Source: Eutreptiella sp. 'Long Island Sound 2002'
Lineage: Eukaryota > Euglenozoa > Euglenophyceae > Eutreptiales > Eutreptiaceae
Length of the DNA stretch: 64,000 nucleotides
Reading direction: 5' to 3'
Assembly: GCA_964036045.1 (NCBI GenBank)
Contig: OZ038381.1
Location: forward strand, 153,716,352-153,780,351
How positions within the stretch are numbered: position 1 is the stretch's first letter; every line of letters begins with the position of its first letter. Position numbers and translations under genes: made by a program. The notes under the pieces were generated by a model. It was not told where the DNA came from. It worked only from the letters and a program-made list of their open reading frames with translations, and made no database searches. Shown piece after piece: positions 43,501-53,326 of this stretch.

Positions 43501-44414
43501 CGTGCCTCGCTGCCCCTCCGGCGCGTGCCCCACACACACAAGCAGTGCGTGCGCCCCACACACATAGGCATGGCGGCATCTCCCTCACGCGTGGGCCACG
43601 GCGGGGTACGGGGGCGGTCATAAGTCCGGTAGGCCTTGAGATCGGACAACCGTGAACCAGTCGGACCAGTAGCGACGCGCAGGGAAGGGCGACGTCCATG
43701 GTCCCGGAGGTCCGGATGAGGCCTTGACCCACCCAACCCAACCCAAGCCCCCCCCCCCCCCCTGCACCCGCCGGTCAACCCCACCCCCCCTTGGAGAAGG
43801 TTAGCCCTCCCTCGCCCCTTCCTACCATTTCTTCTCCTTTTTAAATGCCACCTCGGTGTCTGTGGGAAAGAAAACCCCCTCACTCAGCGAATGGGTCACC
43901 GGGGCTTGCATCACTATCAGTGGAGTGACCACTGCCACTCCCGCTACCACTGTTAGTACCATCTCTAAACGATTCCCCAAAACCACATTTGGGATTGGGG
44001 TTGGCCCCTGATGCCTCAACATCGACTACAATGCGCCGTTGCATCTTTGCCGCCACATGGGCTGAATGCGCTTGGCGGAGCTCTCGGCCTTTGATGCATG
44101 CCCCGGTGGCACATACTCTGCGGACGAGTCCAGGTGACTTGGGTCAAAGACAAGTACCACACCGTATGCATGGGGCTCCAAAACCATGGTCCTCCCTTTT
44201 CTCTGCTCACGTCCGTGAGCCTCGGCCTCTGCCTTGCGTTCCTTGCGCGGCAGGAATGCACCAACCGCTAGGTACGAAAAAAGGGGCCACACTTGCAGAG
44301 TTTCCATTCGGAATGCAACCCACTTCCACGGCCCACTGTGTTCCCTGCCGCATCGTCCGCACAGAGACATCTGCGATAGACATCATGTTCTTGTATGGTG
44401 CCATCTAGTTGCAC
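43501..44414. other. GC-rich intergenic DNA
   Basis: No supported gene. It contains CACACACA-type short repeats (about 43527-43568) and a C run at 43750-43762. The long frames here follow base composition. Confidence 0.5.
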
Positions 44415-44869
44415 CTAAATGGATTGGGTTAGACTATCAAAAAGAACTCTCTCCGATGGGAGGTCCAGTAGTGGACGGATAATGCGCTCTGCAATGGCCC
44501 GCCACTTCGGGGAGGCACCGAGCACACACGGTTTGAAGACCACACCCATGCGAACGGGCTTCCACAGATGGGTTGGTGACCGTCAGAGCTTGCGGTCTTT
44601 CGGCTTTATAAATATTTCATGGCTAAGGGTTTCCCGAATATTGTCCTCGGCACACAAAGTGGTTAGGGTGGCAAAGGTCTTGCCAAGTCGCAAATCTCGC
44701 TCGCCTACCTCATCACTGAATTGGATGGGCAAATGCAGCTGAGCGAAAGCATGGGAAAGGCCATGCAAGTAGGTTGTGGCTGTCGACCCATGTTCTGCGT
44801 ACTCCAAAATGAGATGGAGCAAAAAGACATGCATTTTCCTCCATGCCTCCAATACCTCCTGGGGTAAGC
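44415..44869 (-). pseudogene. Unidentified exon-like coding segment with one in-frame TGA
   Basis: On the minus strand a good 3' splice site (CTCCCCTGGCACAG) precedes 44869. From there the frame reads LPQEVLEAWRKMHVFLLHLI and on to FIKPKDRKL, then TGA at 44583-44585. It continues open for another 55 codons (WKPVRMGVVFKPCVLGASPK, IIRPLLDLPSERVLF) to TAG at 44415-44417. The amino-acid texture is that of a real, mostly helical protein, and the stop looks like a later mutation. I do not recognise the family. A host gene remnant or a transposase fragment are both possible. Confidence 0.35.
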
Positions 44870-44944
44870 CTGTGCCAGGGGAGTATAACAACGTGACAAC
44901 GTGACAGTAAGATAAAAATAGCATATGAAAGGGCAGGGAAAATA

Positions 44945-45395
44945 TACAGTCCCCATGCACTCCAACAATGACATCTAGGCCCTTTAAGGCCATAGAAACC
45001 CGTACTTGCAATTGGAAATTCATGGTTACTTGGAAAATGGTGGCTGGGCACTGAAACAATCACATCTAGGCCCTGCAAACCCATAGAAACCCGTACTTCC
45101 AGTGGCAAATTCATGCTTGCTTGAAAGTGGTGGTCCCCGGGGCACTCAAACAATGACATCTAGGCCTCCCAACACCAAAGAAACCCGTACTTTCAATCAC
45201 AAATTCATTGTTCCATGGAATGTGGTGGTCCCCGGGCACTCAAACATTGATATCTAGTCCCCGCAAGGCCAAAGAAACCCACACCTTCAATCGCAAATTT
45301 ATGGTTACTTAAAAAGCGGTGGTCCCCGGGCACTCAAACAATGACCCCCAAGGCCATAGTAATTCGCAAATTCGTAATGTGGTGGTCCCCACTCA
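44945..45395. repeat. Minisatellite, about 94-bp period
   Basis: Nearly five copies of a unit containing ACATCTAGGCC, CCATAGAAACCCGTACTT and GGTGGTCCCCGGGCACTC start near 44971, 45062, 45156, 45250 and 45343. Copies differ at many positions, so the array is old. Confidence 0.8.
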
Positions 45396-45427
45396 TATGT
45401 TCGCCCTCCAACGCATACATACAAGGG

Positions 45428-45595
45428 GCAGAATTGCTATGTAACCCATGCAATCTTGGGAGTTCCCAGCAAAGGGGACAAAACCAGAAGTGGCTACCTC
45501 ACCCGTGCCTTCTCGGGGGCCCACAAGAGGGCGGAATTGCTACATAACCCCTACATTCTCGGGGGTCCCCAGCAAGAGGGACAAAATCAGCACTA
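45428..45595. repeat. Tandem duplication, about 102-bp period
   Basis: GGCAGAATTGCTATGTAACC...CCCAGCAAAGGGGACAAAA near 45428 recurs as GGCGGAATTGCTACATAACC...CCCAGCAAGAGGGACAAAA near 45530. Confidence 0.7.
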
Positions 45596-45811
45596 GGGAG
45601 ACATGTGTGGGGGCCAGTGCAGTGGGTGGGATTGTGACCTTTTTGCAAAAATTCATGGGGTCGCCATGAGATAGGGGAAGCAAGTTTGGTAGCGCACCTC
45701 GTTATAAGTCCAAGCAATTACCCATGCCCTTTTGGGGGCAGTGCGCCAAAATGTGGTTAGGCTGCTGCAACCAATCATCAGAAGCGACGCTCCGGAAATC
45801 GGAGGCGGGAC

Positions 45812-46387
45812 CCTGCACACCTACCATTCACCATGGAAATTTCTGGGATGCCAAGTAGAGTCCCTTTCCTGGATATCAACATCATCAGCCTCCGTCCACG
45901 ACACACAGTAGTCTGCAGGAAACCCACCCATGGGGCGGCATATGTCCCTTGGTTGGCAAATCAACCGAGACACATCACACTAGGCTGGATTACGGTGGAA
46001 TCGATCGGATACGCTAGGATCGATTCCCATCAAGACTATTTCTTGCTCTATTGTGAACGCCCGCAGTTGGCAACCAGACGCCCGCACTACCCACAATCTG
46101 TGGTGCACAAGCAGACTATCTGTTGGCAGGGCAGGTGGTGCTGGGTGAAACCTACCGGCACCAATGATGCACCATCGCCAAGCCGAGTTGAGGTGGTGGG
46201 TGGGAGGGTGGTAAACACCCGAGTGCATGGGCTACTTTGCGGACACCACAGCATCATTTCGATTGGTTGGGCACGGGTCCTATATTGCTTGCACAAAAAA
46301 CCGAGTTTTATTAAAATTGTAGATTATTTGGTATCCTCCACCCGTCACCGACTGTGGGGACAATTTTCGGGACGTGCGCACATGTAG
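45812..46387 (+). pseudogene. Reverse transcriptase C-terminal (thumb) fragment, Penelope-like
   Basis: An open frame from about 45794, with its first ATG at 45833, ends at the stop 46385-46387. It reads LPFTMEISGMPSRVPFLDIN, then CRKPTHGAAYVPWL, then NQPRHITLGWITVES, then HYPQ and a WQGRW motif. The order FLD, KPT, YxPW, HPRHxxxGWIxxE, GYP matches the region after the palm in Penelope-like RTs as I recall it. The upstream palm and catalytic DD are missing, so this is a fragment. It may belong to the same family as the relic at 37.6-38.7 kb. Confidence 0.5.
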
Positions 46388-47942
46388 CATTGACACCGTG
46401 GCAGAAATAATGATCGCTGTTGTTTGTGGTGTAATGTGATCTGTGGTTGGTGAGGATTTGCCTCCTTTCTTCCCTTGCCACATTGCTATGCATATACATG
46501 CAGCTACGCAATATTAGTGCTGAAGTGGACCTGCGTTTGGGTCAAAACGCATTCATTTCTGTGGATACAACTACCACTCTTGGTGTGAAGCTACAGAATC
46601 AGAATTGTGACTTGGAGTTTGATTGTGCATGGATAGGGCGTTGGGGAACAAGTGTGTGAACAAGCTGAAAACACATTTGGTGACAAATTTGGTAGCAAAA
46701 TTGGTGACAAATTTGGTGAGAATTGTGATGAAAGTGGTGTTGCTTGTGTGATTTTGAGGTCACTTGGGGCTTTGATCACTTCTGCACACAAAGGAGGATT
46801 CAACAAGCAAGGGGGGTACAATAAGCAATTTAGTTCTACATAGACCCTTGCAAGACAAGAGCACCATAGAAATTATGCCACAGCCCACCTCCCAAGGTGA
46901 AAAAAAAAGTGGTTGTGACGAACACTTATGATGACAATCCACTAGTTGTTTCCTAGTCTGGCTGTCATCTGTGCAGCCCCTTACAACCGTTCTTTACGGT
47001 GCAAATGCCATAAATATTCATGGTGCTTGCACTGCAAATGAATGCAATTGACCACAGGGGAAAATGCTAGGGAACAAGAAGTTCGGGGTGGAGGCAAATT
47101 ATCCCTATTTTGTTGGGATTGCTTCTTGATTGTTTACGACACTGGCACCGTAATATTTCATGGCACTGATAACGCAAAAATTCACGGCTCTGGCGCCATA
47201 AAAGGTAAGGCACCACACATACCTTACCTCCTCGGCAGCAATCAGTTTCAGTATGGACACTGGCATGCTGACCCACTGACAGACTGACCCACCCCTGCAT
47301 TTCCCCAATTGTGGCGGACACCAGTGCTCACGTTGCACACTACTAACCTGCTAGCCCTTAGCCAGACCCTAGCCATTTGCCTTGGCCCCTCTGAATAGCC
47401 CCCTCCGGAGGGTGCAGATTCCCCATCCCCCATGGCGCTCTGTCCATCTCTGCCCTGCACCTGACCCTGCATGTAAAACACCCAGCCTGTTTGAGGCAGG
47501 CTGTTACAGTCCAAATTATATTGTGACTATTTTGTGGTCTGCTTTGCACCTATGAAGAAAGATATGCACAGGAAAGGAGGTGTAGTCTGGGGGGTTTCAC
47601 TTCTCCCAGCCAACCCACTGGTTTATCTCCCACACCCCTTCCAGTCTACGGCACTAGCGCCCGCCGTAAACGTGTACATCACAAGTGTACCGATCCACCT
47701 ACCGCCCCCCTTTTTGCATTCCCGACACTTAATGGAAATCTCCGTGGTGCTTACGGCACTTTTCGCACCGTGCACCCCACGTTTACAGCTCTATGCGTGC
47801 GCACAGTGCACCCCAAGATGCGGCGGATGTTGTGTGCTAACTGAGCCCAAAAAGTGATGGATGCGGTGTATTATGCAGGGCAAAAAATAAAAAGGAATTG
47901 TTTCGGGGGGGGGCAGATGATTGTTGAGGGCTTTAGAATGTT
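46388..47942. other. Intergenic DNA with degenerate TTTACGG palindromes
   Basis: No gene is supported. Between 46990 and 47205 at least three weakened versions of the TTTACGG...CCRTAAA palindrome follow each other, and another lies at 47645-47672. A tract of GTGACAAATTTGGTAGCAAA-type short tandem repeats lies at about 46680-46720. Confidence 0.5.
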
Positions 47943-48844
47943 TTAGGGGGTTGTGCATGGACCACGCAGCGCTTCCAGACACTGCATGTTATGCAGGAAT
48001 GGACAGTAACATCGCAAGACCGTTCCCCACTCTGGGACAAGCAGGTGCTTGAACAAGTTTGTGGGCATGAGCGCATGGGGCGAAGGAAGATACTCAGGGC
48101 TCAGATCCTCTGCCGTGGCTTCCATCCCCTGCACCTTTTGATCCAAGGCGTCCTCGCTCTGAAGCCAGGGATACTCCTCATAATACACGATGCGCTTGCC
48201 TGCAGAGCACCAGGAAATGGGTGAAAGGGGATACAAGACAAGGTCTAGCAAGGCCGATAGCAAGGCCAACTGCTTTTGGGACTGACTTCAGAAACTGACT
48301 TCATGCGTATCGTAATGATGATTTGATGTGTGTGCCACCATCGCAACCTTCAGGGTCCGAGGGGTCCCCCTTCCAGGCACGCTTATGGACGGATTTGGAG
48401 ACATTCCAGGGGCCTGACGGAGTCCATGGGCTACAGACCTCCTGCCTGCTCATATTTGTTGCGCACATTGGAGTATCATACTTGCAGCCTCTCCCATGCG
48501 GCGCGCCAGGCAGTGTTCTACAGTCTCCAACAGTCCCAAGGGGACGTGCAGCAGGCCATCCGGCGACAGCGGCAACTGACGCACCAGTGCCTCGAGTCGG
48601 TCCACATCAGCGTCCATCACATCCACGTTTCTGCCAAGTGCGAGAAAAATTGCAGGGTCCTGGAGGAGCCCAGGAGGAGTTTGGGTGGGGCCTGGGAGGA
48701 GATGGGATGGACTGGATTGACCCCCTTGTCCCACCTGCCCGTCTACTGTCAGCAGTTGATGGTCAACCGCCAGCAGTTCATCAGTATCCACAAGAGGCTG
48801 GTATTTCATGCGGTTTCTGAGGACAGCCGTCTTTCGGGGGCAAA
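47943..48844 (-). CDS. PIG-L/LmbE-family deacetylase-like protein, exons 2-4
   Basis: Three minus-strand exons, 48844-48735, 48659-48482 and 48199-47943, join in phase through introns of 75 and 282 bp with GT...AG ends. The first ends in VDGQ, the second starts DPAIFLALGRN and holds LHVPLGLLETVEHCLARRMG. The third starts at the split Ser codon before KRIVYYEEYPWL and ends at TAA 47943. VPLG followed by HVDH, then YYEDYP, is the usual order in the second half of PIG-L-type zinc deacetylases. HVDH is TVEH here, keeping only the last His. The 5' part is exon 1 at 52768-53326. The predicted protein is 367 residues against about 220-270 for bacterial members. Confidence 0.6.
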
Positions 48845-48902
48845 CTGTTGATCAGTCGACCCAGGTGTGTCCGGAGGCCGCCAGTGAAGTGGAACTTTCA
48901 CT

Positions 48903-48970
48903 TTGTTGGATTCAAACCTGGAACCATTGGTGTAGGGATGATGCGTTCTAACCTTTCGACCAACCAGCGT
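48903..48970 (-). other. tRNA-like/SINE-like sequence in the PIG-L-like intron
   Basis: On the minus strand TGGTCGAAAGGTTAG (A box-like) is followed about 30 bases later by GGTTTGAATCC (B box). GTTGG and CCAAC flank the pair. Stems are incomplete, so it is a Pol III-type relic and not a tRNA gene. Confidence 0.35.
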
Positions 48971-49474
48971 CTCTTCGACGGTGGGAGGGTCTTCTGGAGG
49001 CTGACCCGCTTTAGCAGCCCCCCCCCCCCCCCCACGGAGCTGACTGGAACCCAATCGCTTGCAGTGGCACAATCGTTCGAGGCTGTGCCAAGGCAGGGGC
49101 TGCTGAACCCCAAGACAAACTCAACACATGTGCAGACTGAGAGGTTCAACTCTCAAACAAAAATGACACAGCCCCAGGAGGTGCTCACACACAGAATAGT
49201 GGCGAGAGGCCCGAGAGGTGGTTCAGCAATTTGTGGCTACCAGCCAAATTCAAAAAATGTTATTTATTGTTTTTGAAATGGGTGCCATTAATTTTTTTTG
49301 CACTTTTATTTAATTCTGTATGTTGCTTTTTTTTTTTGGTTGTTTGGGCAGCAGATTTAATTAATTTTGGCATAAAACCTTTTTTTGTATACTGTCCCAA
49401 GTGGTCTCCCACCTCAGTACTAACCTGCTCCAACTACGGGGGGGGGGAATTTTTGCCAAGAAAAATTCCGTGCG

Positions 49475-50300
49475 GGAAAAATTCTGCCACAATCGTTAAC
49501 AGTGATGGGAAAAATTGCGCCACACTTTTCCATGGTGAAGGGCAAGGCCTAAGGTCGGCTCTCCTTACTGAGGGGAACACCACTTGAGGAAAAGGTGTGA
49601 TGATGGTCCAGTTTGCTCAGGTCCACATAGTTCCCCACACTGCAGGGGTGCCGTAGTGTAATTGTATGCCTTTCATGTCACGTTTGACATAAATGTCAAC
49701 ACACTCACGCCTCTCAACATCGCCCCATTTCGGCCAATATTTGTCCTTCTTGTCGGCACCCTTGGATTTGCACTGCGCTTGCTTGGCCTTGACAGCTTGT
49801 GCAGCCCTCTCTAGGTCTCGCTGAACATGAGCTGACCGCACCAAAGAGGAGTCCACCAAAAAACGTTGCATTGCAGGCTGTCAAGGCAGGGGTACAGGTG
49901 CAGGTTTCGGTCTGGAAAAAGATGTGCAACAGAATGTGGACTTCTTCATCCAGGTGCTGGGCTACAGCTGCCTTTGCCGAACAGCGACCTACAGAGAACA
50001 CAGTGTCAGTTGACACTGCGCTCACTTTTCACTGGCAACTACATGTGGTAGGCAGCCTGAAATGCCCTGAAGGATAGAACCCTGTGTTGATCGCAGCGGT
50101 ATTCACAGCAGCCAAGCAGACAACACAGATTCGAACCAGACCATCCATCCACATGATGTATTTAATTCTACACCCCCCTCCCCCGATCATACCCCTCCCC
50201 CAGCACAGGGTACAAATTTTGAACTTGATGTCCAAAAAAAAGTATGGGAAAAATTGCGCCACAATCGTTAAAAGTGATGGGGAAAATTGTGCCAGAATTG
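49475..50300 (+). repeat. Direct repeat pair of about 50 bp
   Basis: GGGAAAAATT[CG]TGCCACAATCG-like text followed by TTAACAGTGATGGG occurs at 49475-49530 and again, slightly changed, at 50245-50300. Within each copy the phrase GGGAAAAATTGYGCCA is itself repeated. The 770 bp between could be the body of a small element. Confidence 0.4.
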
Positions 50301-52238
50301 GGCGTACTAATTTTTTCTAGACAGGTTTCTTCAGGTACTAAATCTCCCCCCCCCCCCCCGGTAGTCTTAACTTCTGAAATTGGCCAGGGTCAGCCCTCAC
50401 CATACTAGGGCCTCCTTCTGTGATGCTTCGTTTGGAAGGTGCATCTCAGTCCCAGGCCCCAAACACACCTTCCTTTTGGTTGCTCTGTCGATGGAGTCAT
50501 GCGGAAACCCAAAATATCTCGCAATTTCGAAAACAAATTTCGTCTCTCAGTCTGTACAAAGTCCCTGATCATTAGGACAGCAGTGTCTGGCAGTCGTCCA
50601 CTGGTATATGCGCTGGTCTTGAATTTGGCTGGGGTAGGTTCCATTCCCAGACCGATTTTTTCCCCCATTTTTTGTCGCTTGTCTTGATGAGAAAATTGGT
50701 TTTCTATGCACAAACAAAGCCTGCCAGAAGAAGATGAATGCACGCAGGCAGTCATGTGGAACACAATGAGCAACAACACAACATCTCCTGGAACAGATTC
50801 AGACAACACCACCTGTATTGAAAAACAGTTGTCTCGTCATCTATAAATTACTTACTGTCACTGTCAGTGCCATCTCCAACTGCCACTGTGTGTCTTGCGC
50901 GGTCATGCACTGTCATGCACTATGATGCAACGCCCCCTTCACTCCAACCTATGCACCGCGTCGCACCGTGCACAGTGCACTCCTGTGGCCACGCTCTTGA
51001 AAAGTGCGTCGCAAGCGCGGAAGAAAAATTGTAGAGCTGACACACAGTATCAAGAAGAATTAATTAAATCTGCTCATTAATAATTTTTTGTATCCTCCTA
51101 CTGTGCACTGCCAAGTGGGTCATTAATTAATTTTCACATTAAAAAATTTTTGTTGTATTTGGGTGTTTTGGCCCAAAATCACCCAAATCTTGAAGTTAAT
51201 TTTTAATAAATTTCAAATTTGGCCGGTATTGTACGAGAAACGGGCGAAGTGTTGGGGACCAGTTTCTTGGGGGGCAACATTTTCAATACAACTGCTTTCT
51301 TGTGGGTGCTGTACGCAGTCCCATGTGGAACGCGCCTGGTCACAGTAGTACATGGCAACAATCAACACGCCGTTTTACAAAGACTGCTGCTCATGCCAAC
51401 GCCCTAGAAGGCAATTGTAGAAACTGCAAAGGATTATCAGCGAGGAGGGAGAGTACTTGCGCCGCACGTGCACTGCGCACTACTTTTTTGGCGAGCACAT
51501 GAAGAAAGTCCTGATTTTTACCCCCTCTCAAAATGGCCCGAAGGAGAGCAAACATTTTGGCCACAAAACATGTACAAACATCCCCTCCTTCCCACAAACA
51601 TAGCACAATCAAGAGTACAATACAATTGGCAACCCCTTCACAATCTTTGAAATGGTCCTTGGCCTGTTGTGGCCCTGTGCGGCAAAAAAAATACATCCGC
51701 AGAGGTGCCCAGCGTGAGAGGACAAATCCAAATAACAACACAACAGCTTTCCTGTGGACATCGCCGCCCCGCGCGGCGTCAGGTGGTCCCCCAGAGTGTG
51801 TTCATGTAGACGTTGCAAGATGAACAATGGTCGATGATATCAAATGCAGTGCAAAGAAAAATGCAAGAGGTGAGCACATGTGTCACTGTCTCAAGATAGT
51901 GATCAACAAAACACTGAGCCCCTTTCAGCCTACATGATTTTGGCGCTCTCCCACAGGGAGTTTGCACCAGAGGGACTTAAAATACAAAACCGTGAAGTGG
52001 TGTTGGCAGCTTCTCAATATTTTCCAAACACTGGTTTTCTGTCGGGCCTAGCCAGCAAAGGGGTCGCAGAGCAACACGCCCATCTCCTGGCTGGTCCAGG
52101 TGGAGAGCATGTCAATTGTGAGTGTGGGTGTGTGCACAGATTTGTATGGGCAATGCGATCGGTTATTTCCGGATCTGGATTCTGAGCTTTTGAGAAAATG
52201 GGACGCTGGGTGTGATGCACAGCAAACTCCAAAACTTG

Positions 52239-52575
52239 GCCTATGGGGGCGTTTTCGCACAGCGCGCGCACAGCGTGGGCACAGCGCGCGCACAGCACCA
52301 ATTATTACGGTGATTATCCAGGTATCAACCCTGAAAACCACCCACCTGCGGAATCATGCACAATCAATTCAAAACTCAAAAATTCAAACATCTGATGCTT
52401 GCCATGGGTCCCAGGGACCTAAATTCTGCCCCCTATAGCCCCGTCCACTGCAGCAGCCATTCAATGACGTCCTTTCAATCTTCTGAACTTACCGAACTCC
52501 CGGTGGTGGAGAACAGCCCACTTTTCGCACAGCGCGTGCACAGCGCGTGCACAGCGCACGGTACGCCCCCTATGG
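52239..52575 (-). mobile_element. MITE related to the piggyBac-like element at 29.7-30.8 kb
   Basis: The ends are GCCTATGGGGGCG and CGCCCCCTATGGC, with multiple CACAGCGCG-type subterminal repeats. Read on the minus strand it repeats the left end of the 29668-30825 element (TGTTCTCCACCACCGG), then GTTCGGTAAGTTCAGAAG, then its right end with the TTACGGTG stretch. It is thus an internal-deletion derivative of the same family in opposite orientation. Confidence 0.55.
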
Positions 52576-52767
52576 CCCCTCGACCTTGACGTATCAATTG
52601 TGTACACAAATAACTGTGGCCAAGTTCAGTATGTAAAGGCACTAAGTGCCAGAGGGGGGTGGTCAGGTGGGCAAGTGGGTGGGAGGCAGCGGGGAGAAAG
52701 CAGAAGCAGGTGCACAACGAAGGGAAGCATCACCTGCCATGCAGCAATTGACCAACCCATTCCCTAC

Positions 52768-53326
52768 CTCTGTCGCAGCACCCCTCAAGGTACACAAGCT
52801 CCGTCCCCAGCAGCCTCATGGCGCTGTCATCCTCCGCTTCCACAGTCTGAGGGCTGGGCGGCTCACGTTCCAATGCGGAGGGGGCGCTGTACGCGGGGTC
52901 CAACCAGTGCGCGGGGGCCGCCAGTGGCTGCCGTGAGAGCCCTGCCTTTGTACTGTATGGAGGAGCGGACTCGGGGGATCCCACGGCCCCTGCAGTGGCG
53001 CAGAGTTGCAGACGGGCTGAGTGGTCTGGGGCCATGTATTGTTCCAACGGATCCAATACCCCGTGCTCAGACGATACTGTCCTCTCCTCAGCCCCAACTC
53101 CGGTACATTGCAATGCTGCAGTCAGATCTGCCGCCCCAGAAAACAGCACCACCACCTGCACTCGCAAGCCTTTCTGTGTCTGCCGCCATATGCGGCCCCC
53201 GCAGTTGTGCACAACGGTCCCGCGGTGGGGGGACAAATAGATGTGGTCGTACAGTGAGGGTGCACCACGGGCCTGGCAGAGCATAGAGTCCACTATGCCA
53301 TTGAAGAAGGAAGCGAGGGTTTGCAT
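52768..53326 (-). CDS. PIG-L/LmbE-family deacetylase-like protein, exon 1
   Basis: The minus-strand frame from the ATG at 53326 reads MQTLASFFNGIVDSML, then YDHIYLSPHRGTVVHNCGGR, then KGLRVQVVVLFSGAAD. After a 90-residue low-complexity insert comes VEAEDDSAMRLLGTELVYLE. Family members read SPHxDDxxxSCGGxI...G..V.VVTVFAG...RRxED..A...LG, so the order and spacing fit. The two Asp of HxDD are Gly and Thr here, which should abolish zinc and base functions. The exon ends at 52768 before GTAGGG. Upstream the frame is open to 53458 but without ATG, so a further 5' exon is possible. Family substrates are N-acetylglucosamine conjugates; none can be assigned. Confidence 0.6.

Larger units (their letters stand above)
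48845..52767 (-). other. Large intron 1 of the PIG-L-like gene
   Basis: This 3923-bp interval begins GTAGGG on the minus strand and ends ACAG. It leaves Gly phase 1 and re-enters with TT, keeping the frame. It is loaded with a tRNA-like repeat (48903-48970), C15 near 49019, a duplicated 50-bp motif (49475, 50245), G and C runs (49440, 50346) and a MITE (52239-52575). Two minus-strand frames (49617-49871 with KADKK-type basic text; 51391-51650) look protein-like but match nothing I know. An unrecognised middle exon cannot be excluded. Confidence 0.5.

Noticed and set aside
43269-43883. 204-codon minus and 160-180-codon plus frames over poly-C repeats
   Set aside because: The frames arise from C runs read as Gly or Pro and from the tandem unit; no protein family resemblance.
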